Origin: Archaeoglobales archaeon
Lineage (GTDB): Archaea > Halobacteriota > Archaeoglobi > Archaeoglobales > Archaeoglobaceae
DNA: 9,893 nt
Direction of reading: 5' to 3'
NCBI GenBank assembly: GCA_003662985.1
Contig: QMZD01000037.1
Span: 1-9,893 of the forward strand
The notes under the pieces were generated by a model. It was given only the letters and a program-made list of their open reading frames with translations. It made no database searches and was not told the DNA's origin. The translations under genes were made by a program, and so were the position numbers. Positions 1 through 5,387 of this stretch are shown piece by piece; positions within the stretch are counted from its first letter, which is position 1, and the number at the start of each line of letters is the position of its first letter.

Positions 1-1214
1 AGAGCCAAATACCATTTACTTATGAATCCAGCGCTGGGAGGTAAGCCTATCATCGTTAACGTTGCTATCGCGAAGGATAACATGGTTATCGGCATTTTTC
101 TTCCAATTCCAGAGAGCTCACTGATGTTTTTCAGGCCTGAGGCTACGTATATCGAGCCAGCACAGAAGAACAGCGTTATCTTCCCAAAGGCATGGCTGGC
201 TATATGGAAAACTCCCCCAACCATACCGCTGGAAGTCAGCAGCAATGCTCCCAGAACGATGTATGAAAGCTGGCTTACGGTGCTGTAAGCTAGCCTCAAC
301 TTTAGGTTATCTTGCGAAAGAGCAAAGAGAGAACCAACTATTATCGTAAACGAAACAAAGTAGGCAAATGGAATCGCCAATCCAGTATTCGTCATCAGAT
401 CTACGCCATAGACATACAGTATAATTCTCACGGCTGTGAAAACTCCGGCCTTAACAACGGCAACAGCATGCAGCAAAGCACTAACAGGCGTTGGAGCAAT
501 CATCGCTGTGGGAAGCCATGAGTGTAAGGGTATGAATGCCGCCTTCGTGCAGCCGATCATGAATGTGATGAAAAGCAGTTTTAGTAATCCCTCAGGAATA
601 CCTTTGTTTGCGAGAATCCCTCCAAATGAGAAATCAGTAGTTCCAGTGTAGTAGTAAACGGTGGCGATTGAGAAAAGCAGGAAGACACCAGCAGTTAGGA
701 GATATGCAAGATACTTTCTCCCAGCGCTCATAGCTTCTTCAGATTCCTCATGCACAACGAGGGGATAAGTTGACACCGTTAGGATCTCGTAGAAGATGAA
801 AAGCGTAAAGAGATTTCCTGAAAAAGCCACCCCGACGGCAGATGACATGGCAATGGCAAAGGAGAAGAAGTATCTCGTCTGGGCATGCTCTTTAAGTGAG
901 CGCATATATCCGATTGAATAGAATGTTGTGAAAATCCACAGGAAAGATGAAGTAAATCCGAAAAATAGTCCAAACGCATCAACGGAGAATTTAATGGACA
1001 ACCCTGGTAGAAATTCCAGAATATCCAGCTGAACGATCTTTCCCTGCATTATTGCTGGGATCATCGAACATACAATCCCGAATTTCACCAATCCTGCCCC
1101 TATCGAGAAGGTTTCTCTTATATTAGGATTTTTTCTGAAAATTAGGATCATGATTGCGGCTATGAGAGAGGTAATAACTGCAAGTGCTGGAGATAGCGAT
1201 GTAACAACCCCCAA
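1..1214 (-). CDS. Second proton-conducting antiporter-like membrane subunit (MrpD/NuoL family), 3' end cut by window edge
   Basis: The frame stays open for 404 codons from a TTG at 1214-1212 to base 1, so the C-terminus is missing. It belongs to the ion-translocating family of complex I NuoL/M/N and Mrp MrpA/MrpD. Visible family marks are the TM5 glutamate in FYEIL (E143), the TM7 lysine in GCTKAAFIPLHSWLP (K224), the TM8 lysine in VAVVKAG (K255), the QDNLKLRLAYSTVSQLSY segment (301-318) and the TM12 lysine in GFISKW (K400). The whole translation is strongly hydrophobic. The TTG start is chosen because AGGAGGTG lies 6 bases upstream, inside the end of mnhD. An in-frame GTG at 1223-1221 overlaps that site and is less likely. 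It follows mnhD directly in the same operon and is a divergent paralogue of it. It could fill the place of the N-terminal part of bacterial MrpA, or be the H' subunit of an Mbx/Mbs-like complex. The family is certain; the exact subunit is not. Confidence 0.93.
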   Translation of the reverse strand, partial: MGVVTSLSPALAVITSLIAAIMILIFRKNPNIRETFSIGAGLVKFGIVCSMIPAIMQGKIVQLDILEFLPGLSIKFSVDAFGLFFGFTSSFLWIFTTFYSIGYMRSLKEHAQTRYFFSFAIAMSSAVGVAFSGNLFTLFIFYEILTVSTYPLVVHEESEEAMSAGRKYLAYLLTAGVFLLFSIATVYYYTGTTDFSFGGILANKGIPEGLLKLLFITFMIGCTKAAFIPLHSWLPTAMIAPTPVSALLHAVAVVKAGVFTAVRIILYVYGVDLMTNTGLAIPFAYFVSFTIIVGSLFALSQDNLKLRLAYSTVSQLSYIVLGALLLTSSGMVGGVFHIASHAFGKITLFFCAGSIYVASGLKNISELSGIGRKMPITMLSFAIATLTMIGLPPSAGFISKWYLA

Positions 1215-1215
1215 G

Positions 1216-2706
1216 CTAGACACCTCCTAGAATAACTCCACCTATCCAAAGCTCAAAGACTCTGATGAACATCGGTGCAAGAAATCCTCCAACCAGGGAG
1301 AGTATCGCTAAAATTATTGTTGGCAAAAGCATGCTTAGAGGGGCTTCTTTACCAGCTTTTTCCTCTTTTTTATTTTCACCGAAATAGACTTTTTCGAAAA
1401 CCCTCCAGAAGTAAGCGGCGGTTAGAAGGCTGCTGAACAGTATTACAGCTGCAAAAACCCATTCGCCATTCTCAACCGCTCCGAGCAGGATTAGGTATTT
1501 GCTCACGAATCCGATCGTTGGTGGTATTCCTATCATCGAGAGAGCCCCGATCAGAAAGGCACCCATCGTGAAGGGCATAACGTTCCCCATCCCCTCCAGT
1601 TGTGAGACCCTCTTAATCCCTTTGCTGTAAATTACCGCTCCTGCCACCATGAATAAACCTGTCTTCATCAGACTATGGCCAAAGATGTGTAATAAACTTC
1701 CAGCAAGGGCGAAGTTGTTAGCTAGGCTTATTCCAAGGGCGATGTAGCCGATCTGACTTATGCTGGAGTAAGCGAGCATTCGCTTGAAATCATCCTGTGC
1801 TATGGCCATGATCGCCCCGAAAATAATCCCGGCAGAAGCTACCCAACCAAGGAAAGTGAAGATGTCGGTATTTCTTAAAAAGTATTCCAAACCGAAAATT
1901 GAGAATATGAACCTCATCAGGACATAAATCCCCACCTTCGTAAATGTTCCGGAGAGCAATGCGCTTATCGCAGAAGGTGAGTGAGTGTATGCATCGGGAA
2001 GCCATGTGTGCAATGGGAAGAGAGCCGTCTTGATGCTTAGTCCAACGATTAAAAGGGCTAGACCAATCAAAATCGCCGGTCTGTCGTAGAGGGGAGGTAG
2101 GAGTCTTGAAAGGTCAGCCATGTTCAGTGTGCCCGTCATGAGATAGAGGTATCCGATTCCGAGTAGGATGAAACAGGCTGAAACGGTTCCCATAATCATG
2201 TAGTTGAAACTCGCTACCAGCGAGTTTCTGTCTCCGACAGCAACCAAGGCGTATGCAGCTAAAGAGCTTATTTCCAGAAATACGTAAAGGTTGAAAACAT
2301 CGCCCGTTATAATTATACCCAGCATTCCCGTGCAGAGGAGTATGTAAAGGGTATACAGCTGTATCTCCTTTCCCGGAACCTCTTTTAAGAGACTTTTCCT
2401 GCCATATATCGCCACCGACAAACAGATCGTTGAAACAACAACCAAGACGAAACCGTTGAGGATGTCAATGGCGTACTCTATTCCCCAAGGGGGCTCCCAG
2501 CCTCCTAGCCAATAGCTTATTCTTCCCACCTGAACAGCTTGATAAAAGAGAAAGATGCTAATGGAGAATTGGATAAGGGTGATAAACGAAGCCCAGAAAC
2601 TGCACAGTTCCCTTCTGATCAATCCGATTAGAGGTGTTAAAAATGCACCGATCAAACCCGATACTATGAGTAATATCGGTAAATGGTTGCTTAGTTCCTC
2701 AATCAT
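1216..2706 (-). CDS. mnhD: Na+/H+ antiporter subunit D (MnhD/MrpD)
   Basis: This 496-residue polytopic membrane protein has the usual MrpD length and about 14 hydrophobic segments. It is an antiporter-like ion-translocating subunit of an Mrp-type complex in the cytoplasmic membrane. Family residues are present: E145 in VFLEISS (TM5), K226 in SIKTALFPLHTWLPDAY (TM7), K257 in FTKVGIY (TM8), QDDFKRMLAYSSISQIGY (304-321), H344 and K348 in IFGHSLMKTG, and K403 in FVSKY (TM12). ATG 2706-2704 overlaps the end of mnhC by 8 bases and has GAGGT 6 bases upstream. The next gene begins 1 base after its stop. A charged cytoplasmic loop (about 441-455, KKEEKAGKE) lies before the last two membrane segments. 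MrpD and NuoM/MbhH are hard to tell apart from sequence alone; the neighbouring mnhB, mnhC, mnhE, mnhF and mnhG genes support the Mrp-type assignment. Confidence 0.95.
   Translation of the reverse strand: MIEELSNHLPILLIVSGLIGAFLTPLIGLIRRELCSFWASFITLIQFSISIFLFYQAVQVGRISYWLGGWEPPWGIEYAIDILNGFVLVVVSTICLSVAIYGRKSLLKEVPGKEIQLYTLYILLCTGMLGIIITGDVFNLYVFLEISSLAAYALVAVGDRNSLVASFNYMIMGTVSACFILLGIGYLYLMTGTLNMADLSRLLPPLYDRPAILIGLALLIVGLSIKTALFPLHTWLPDAYTHSPSAISALLSGTFTKVGIYVLMRFIFSIFGLEYFLRNTDIFTFLGWVASAGIIFGAIMAIAQDDFKRMLAYSSISQIGYIALGISLANNFALAGSLLHIFGHSLMKTGLFMVAGAVIYSKGIKRVSQLEGMGNVMPFTMGAFLIGALSMIGIPPTIGFVSKYLILLGAVENGEWVFAAVILFSSLLTAAYFWRVFEKVYFGENKKEEKAGKEAPLSMLLPTIILAILSLVGGFLAPMFIRVFELWIGGVILGGV
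1221..1228 (-). promoter_or_regulatory. Ribosome binding site that fixes the TTG start of the second antiporter subunit
   Basis: The minus strand reads AGGAGGTG here, a near-perfect complement to the archaeal 16S rRNA 3' end, 6 bases before TTG 1214-1212. It lies inside the last codons of mnhD, so the two cistrons are probably translationally coupled. Confidence 0.75.
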
Positions 2707-3067
2707 CCTTTAACCTCATCAGGATTTTGTTTTCATCAACGCTTCCAAATTCCCGATATATTCTAATCACCAAAGACAGCCCAACTGCTAGGGTGCTCAC
2801 GGCAACGACTATAGCCGTGAGTATCAGGACGTGGGGCAAGGGGTTTGTGTACGTCACCTCCCTTTCAACGAGTATCGGAGCGATGCCACCTTCAACGTCC
2901 GCAATTGAGATGTAGAAAAGGAAGATCGAATACTGGAAAACGCTCATGCCTATCAGTTTTTTGATGAGGTTTGACTTTCCAATCATTCCGTACAAACCCA
3001 GCGTCATCAGGCTCATGTATATTATATAGTTGTACTTGGTTAGGATAACATCAATAACATCTAGCAT
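2699..3067 (-). CDS. mnhC: Na+/H+ antiporter subunit C (MnhC/MrpC, NuoK-like)
   Basis: A 122-residue protein with three hydrophobic segments (about 12-30, 37-58 and 77-102), the normal layout and size for MrpC/MbhG, homologous to complex I NuoK. It packs against the antiporter-like D subunit in the membrane. The family signature is TYTNPLPHVLILTAIVV (72-88) followed by a basic end to the last helix (IRIYREFG). The segment KSNLIKKLIGMSVFQYSIFL (31-50) is also typical. The ATG lies 1 base after the mnhB stop and has a GGGGGGAT ribosome site just upstream. The 3' end overlaps mnhD by 8 bases. There are no oddities. Confidence 0.94.
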   Translation of the reverse strand: MLDVIDVILTKYNYIIYMSLMTLGLYGMIGKSNLIKKLIGMSVFQYSIFLFYISIADVEGGIAPILVEREVTYTNPLPHVLILTAIVVAVSTLAVGLSLVIRIYREFGSVDENKILMRLKDD

Positions 3068-3068
3068 C

Positions 3069-3500
3069 TTAATCCCCCCTCTGAACGAATGTGTAGAATA
3101 TCGAGAGCATTATTGCCATAACAGTCAATCCGATTCCTATCTCCACCATCTCAATTCCCAATTTACTTGATTCGGCAGCCTCGTGGGCGAGAGGTATTTT
3201 TCCATACTCTAGGAAATTCCCTCCACATACTATCGCGAAAACTCCAATCCAGGCGTAAATGCTAACCCCCAAGCTTGCGATTACGAGCACAACCTTAAAT
3301 GGAAAAATTTTCTGAGTGTCCTCCAATCCGAAAACAACGGCGTAGAGTATAAAGCCAGCAGCCAAGACAACTCCTGCCTGAAAACCCCCTCCAGGGCCTG
3401 AAGTGCCGTGGGTTAGCACGTATAATCCCCAGAGAAGAATGAAAGGAACCATGAATTTCGCATTCGTCCTGAGTATGATCCCTCTACCCGTCTCCCTCAT
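3069..3500 (-). CDS. mnhB: Na+/H+ antiporter subunit B (MnhB/MrpB)
   Basis: A 143-residue, four-helix membrane protein of the MnhB family (MbhF in hydrogenase-linked complexes). The hallmark is HGTSGPGGGFQAGV (31-44), with SSKLGIEMVEIGIGLTV (111-127) near the last helix. The role is structural and ion-path-forming within the Mrp membrane module. ATG 3500-3498 overlaps the TGA of the preceding gene in an ATGA junction, with GGAGGG 7 bases upstream, so translation is probably coupled. The length matches the family, and the chosen start gives the usual short cytoplasmic N-terminus before the first helix. Confidence 0.95.
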   Translation of the reverse strand: MRETGRGIILRTNAKFMVPFILLWGLYVLTHGTSGPGGGFQAGVVLAAGFILYAVVFGLEDTQKIFPFKVVLVIASLGVSIYAWIGVFAIVCGGNFLEYGKIPLAHEAAESSKLGIEMVEIGIGLTVMAIMLSIFYTFVQRGD

Positions 3501-4030
3501 TTCAGAACCCTCCTCAACAAAAGCAAAACTGAAATGCCAGCGGTGAATATCACTGTTACCTCTCCAAGGGTGTCGTATCCTCTGTAGTTTGCAAGAATGG
3601 CTGTTACGATGTTTATGACACCGCTCTCCTCATAGGATCCCTTGATGTATCTCGGGACAACATGCAGGTTTTGGGGGGCATTAGGATCACCGATTTTTGG
3701 TAAATCGGGTAACCCAAAGGCCAGTACCATAAAAAAGGTGATGCATGCAATTACGGCGAAGTAATTTCTGAACACCGATTTTTCTTCCTCCTCTTCGTGC
3801 CTCAAGGTCAGAGCAATCGCTGCAACGAGCAGAATTGTAGATACTCCCGCTCCAACAGCGGCCTCGGTGAAGGAAACATCAACTGACCTCAACTCAAACC
3901 AAATAACGGCGAGTAAAAAACTATAGCCAGCAAAAAGGACCGTGGCCTCGAGAATATCTCTTGTAAATATTGCTCTGGATGCGAGAACTATCGCTATTGC
4001 GAGTAAGATGATATCAACCAGAAGTATCAT
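3497..4030 (-). CDS. Fused MbhD+MbhE-like subunit (DUF4040 domain; equivalent to the MrpA C-terminal region)
   Basis: A 177-residue membrane protein made of two parts that in other archaeal complexes can be separate subunits. Residues 1-78 form three helices with the DUF4040/MbhD motif DVSFTEAAVGAGVS (51-64). An acidic linker, HEEEEEKS (78-85), follows. Residues 88-177 form the MbhE-like part, with VINIVTAILANYRGYDTLGE (138-157) before a last helix. In bacterial Mrp antiporters these segments are the C-terminal extension of the large MrpA protein; here they stand apart from any NuoL-like domain. The gene is often labelled subunit B or a hypothetical membrane protein in archaea. ATG 4030-4028 has GAGGGG 4 bases upstream. 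It overlaps mnhG by 17 bases and mnhB by 4. The family assignment is firm; the sub-name depends on the nomenclature used. Confidence 0.88.
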   Translation of the reverse strand: MILLVDIILLAIAIVLASRAIFTRDILEATVLFAGYSFLLAVIWFELRSVDVSFTEAAVGAGVSTILLVAAIALTLRHEEEEEKSVFRNYFAVIACITFFMVLAFGLPDLPKIGDPNAPQNLHVVPRYIKGSYEESGVINIVTAILANYRGYDTLGEVTVIFTAGISVLLLLRRVLK

Positions 4031-4385
4031 TTAACCCCTCACTACTTTCTATTCTTTCTTTCTTCCACTCTTTCCACCCTTCTACCGTCCACATTTTATG
4101 ACCTGAGTTTATTGCAGCCCTTATAATAGCATTGACAGCCACAGGACCTGTAAAGAAGACGAATAGTATGATTAGAATTAGCTTTACCGACACCAAGTCC
4201 AAACCTTGGTAGATTATGAAGCCTATCAACATTAGTGAAACTCCGAGAGTATCGCACTTTCCGGCTGCGTGCATCCTCGAATACGTATCTGGAAACCTAA
4301 CGATACCAAGAGAGCCGGTTACCAAAAAGAATGAACCAGCTAAAAGAAATGCGACTGTTATCGCTAATTTTATAGCCTCAATCAC
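4014..4385 (-). CDS. mnhG: Na+/H+ antiporter subunit G (MnhG/MrpG)
   Basis: A 123-residue protein with three hydrophobic segments. It is recognised as MnhG/PhaG by GSLGIVRFPDTYSRMHAAGK (24-43), the following DTLGVSLMLIGF (45-56), and PVAVNAIIRAA (81-91) at the end of the third helix. It is a small membrane subunit of the Mrp module (MbhC in hydrogenase-linked complexes). The start is GTG at 4385-4383, in a GTGA overlap with the mnhF stop, with GGGGGTG 7 bases upstream. The hydrophilic tail after residue 94 (HKMWTVEGWKEWKKERIESSEG) is charged and probably cytoplasmic. The tail overlaps the next gene by 17 bases. Confidence 0.94.
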   Translation of the reverse strand: MIEAIKLAITVAFLLAGSFFLVTGSLGIVRFPDTYSRMHAAGKCDTLGVSLMLIGFIIYQGLDLVSVKLILIILFVFFTGPVAVNAIIRAAINSGHKMWTVEGWKEWKKERIESSEGLNDTSG

Positions 4386-4645
4386 TCTGTAACACCCCCT
4401 CTTTCAATGTAGATACTGATCACTATACTTCCAATGAAGTTTAGAATGGCATACAGAAGGGCTATATCGAGGAAACTCGGCCTCTCGAAAACGTAAGATA
4501 TCACAACAATCATCAAAATCGTTTTCGTTCCTATCGCGTTTATCCCGACGATCCTGTCGAAAAGCGAAGGTCCCTTAATTACCCTGTAAAGGACAATTGA
4601 GGTTGTAATGAGGAGGATGTAGAGGAAAATCTCAAAAATGGACAT
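4382..4645 (-). CDS. mnhF: Na+/H+ antiporter subunit F (MnhF/MrpF)
   Basis: A small three-helix membrane protein of 87 residues from the ATG at 4645-4643. The MnhF signature is KGPSLFDRIVGINAIGTK (24-41), including the conserved Asp-Arg pair D30-R31, plus a membrane acidic residue D60 in SFLDIALLYAILNFIG (58-72). It is a membrane subunit of the Mrp module (MbhB in hydrogenase-linked complexes). I prefer this ATG because it forms a TAATG overlap with the mnhE stop and has GAGGTG 9 bases upstream. An in-frame GTG at 4657-4655 would add only four residues (MEKV) but lies within that ribosome site. Confidence 0.92.
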   Translation of the reverse strand: MSIFEIFLYILLITTSIVLYRVIKGPSLFDRIVGINAIGTKTILMIVVISYVFERPSFLDIALLYAILNFIGSIVISIYIERGGVTE

Positions 4646-5172
4646 TACTTTTTCCACCTCGGCAGTTCTCCAAAGACATACCCGACTCTCGTAGCCATCT
4701 CACATGGAACCTCACTTAAAAGAAATTCAGCGGGCTCTCTTGCGATACAATGAACATAGAACGTACCATCTGGATCTATATCAACGGTAATTGTCCCGGG
4801 AGTCAATGTTATCGAGTTTCCAAGGGTGGTCATGGAAAGTTCAGATTTTAGCTTGGATGGAAATACGATTATTTGAGGATCTATCGGCATTGCTGGATGC
4901 AGAACCCTCTTGGCAACATCCAGATTTGCAAGGATGATCTGGTAAAACAACCATGGGATGTAAAGTAGGAAGCGAAATGCTGTTCTGAAAGCAGCTTTTG
5001 GCTCCTTGATTGGCACAAAAATTTCATGGAAGATGTAGGCTATGGCAAATGAACATATCACCCCCATCGAAAGATAAAGTAGCTCGAGTCTTCCCGAGTT
5101 TAAAATCCAGAATAAATATAACACAACAAAAGAAATTAGAAGGCTAAAACCCCCAAAACTCCTCTTCTCCAC
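4645..5172 (-). CDS. mnhE: Na+/H+ antiporter subunit E (MnhE/MrpE)
   Basis: First gene of the minus-strand operon, 175 residues. Two or three hydrophobic segments lie in residues 9-52, another in 68-84, and a soluble C-terminal domain follows. The MnhE hallmark is NSITLTPGTITVDI (119-132), preceded by ANLDVAKRVLHP (82-93). It is an assembly or peripheral-helix subunit of Mrp complexes (MbhA in hydrogenase-linked ones). The start is GTG at 5172-5170, with GGAGGT 6 bases upstream. It has its own divergent promoter region, so the whole antiporter operon is probably transcribed from here. Its stop overlaps mnhF by one base. Confidence 0.95.
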   Translation of the reverse strand: MEKRSFGGFSLLISFVVLYLFWILNSGRLELLYLSMGVICSFAIAYIFHEIFVPIKEPKAAFRTAFRFLLYIPWLFYQIILANLDVAKRVLHPAMPIDPQIIVFPSKLKSELSMTTLGNSITLTPGTITVDIDPDGTFYVHCIAREPAEFLLSEVPCEMATRVGYVFGELPRWKK

Positions 5173-5178
5173 CTTTGT

Positions 5179-5184
5179 ACCTCC
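5179..5184 (-). promoter_or_regulatory. Ribosome binding site of mnhE
   Basis: GGAGGT on the minus strand, 6 bases before the GTG start of mnhE. It supports that start over internal alternatives and is the leading ribosome site of the operon. Confidence 0.75.
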
Positions 5185-5227
5185 TTTAAAGTTGTAAAAC
5201 CATGTTCAATGGATGCCACCACATGAT

Positions 5228-5239
5228 TAATTAACATTA
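5228..5239 (-). repeat. 12-base AT-rich element, copy 1 (candidate operator)
   Basis: Read on the minus strand this is TAATGTTAATTA. It is identical to the plus-strand copy at 5330-5341, making an inverted pair about 90 bases apart. It lies immediately downstream of the candidate mnh TATA box, where a bound protein could block initiation. The sequence is low-complexity, so chance recurrence is possible. Confidence 0.4.
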
Positions 5240-5241
5240 AA

Positions 5242-5256
5242 CTTTAAAACTTTCGG
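5242..5256 (-). promoter_or_regulatory. Candidate BRE/TATA promoter of the mnh operon
   Basis: On the minus strand CCGAAAG (5256-5250, BRE-like) is followed by TTTTAAAG (5249-5242, TATA-like). Archaeal transcription usually starts about 25 bases past the box centre, so near 5220, giving a leader of roughly 48 bases that carries the GGAGGT site. This is inferred from pattern and spacing only. Confidence 0.5.
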
Positions 5257-5320
5257 TTTTGGCAGACTAAATGCACTAGGAGATTAAATTTCTCGAAACA
5301 AAAGCAATAATAACAATTTC

Positions 5321-5340
5321 AATGTTAAATAATGTTAATT
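5321..5340 (+). repeat. Tandem 10-base direct repeat AATGTTAAAT/AATGTTAATT
   Basis: Two adjacent 10-base units differ at one position, placing successive copies about one helical turn apart on the same DNA face. The second unit is contained in the 12-base element also found inverted at 5228-5239. The repeat ends 16 bases before the plus-strand TATA box, a plausible position for an activator or repressor site. Confidence 0.45.
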
Positions 5341-5341
5341 A
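5330..5341 (+). repeat. 12-base AT-rich element, copy 2 (candidate operator)
   Basis: TAATGTTAATTA on the plus strand, an exact inverted match to 5228-5239. It sits 15 bases upstream of the TATA-like box at 5357-5364. Each divergent promoter therefore has one copy, consistent with one regulator acting on both. Confidence 0.4.
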
Positions 5342-5356
5342 TTGTTTTTAATTACC

Positions 5357-5364
5357 TTTATATG
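5357..5364 (+). promoter_or_regulatory. Candidate TATA box of the plus-strand operon
   Basis: TTTATATG is centred about 27 bases before the ATG at 5388. That spacing predicts a transcript starting at or within a few bases of the start codon, that is, a leaderless or nearly leaderless mRNA. The upstream BRE position (AATTACC) is not a strong match. Confidence 0.55.
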
Positions 5365-5387
5365 CTTCCAAAAACAAGAAGAGGTGA

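Larger units (their letters stand above)
5173..5387. promoter_or_regulatory. Divergent intergenic control region
   Basis: A 215-base AT-rich stretch between two divergent operons, with no convincing open reading frame. It holds a TATA-like box for each direction, the inverted 12-base pair (5228-5239 and 5330-5341), a tandem 10-base repeat (5321-5340), and a 7-base inverted repeat CAATAAT/ATTATTG (5305-5311 and 5338-5344). No riboswitch or small RNA was recognised. Confidence 0.7.

Noticed and set aside
22..651. Plus-strand open frames at 22-288, 312-521 and 436-651
   Set aside because: They are antisense to the continuous 404-codon second antiporter subunit, have no family resemblance and are short.
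779..982. Minus-strand open frame of 67 codons
   Set aside because: It lies in another frame inside the second antiporter subunit, whose conserved motifs fix the true frame.
5246..5260. Possible hairpin AAAAC/GTTTT acting as a terminator or attenuator
   Set aside because: The stem has five bases and is mostly A-T. It overlaps the BRE/TATA candidate, which explains the sequence better.
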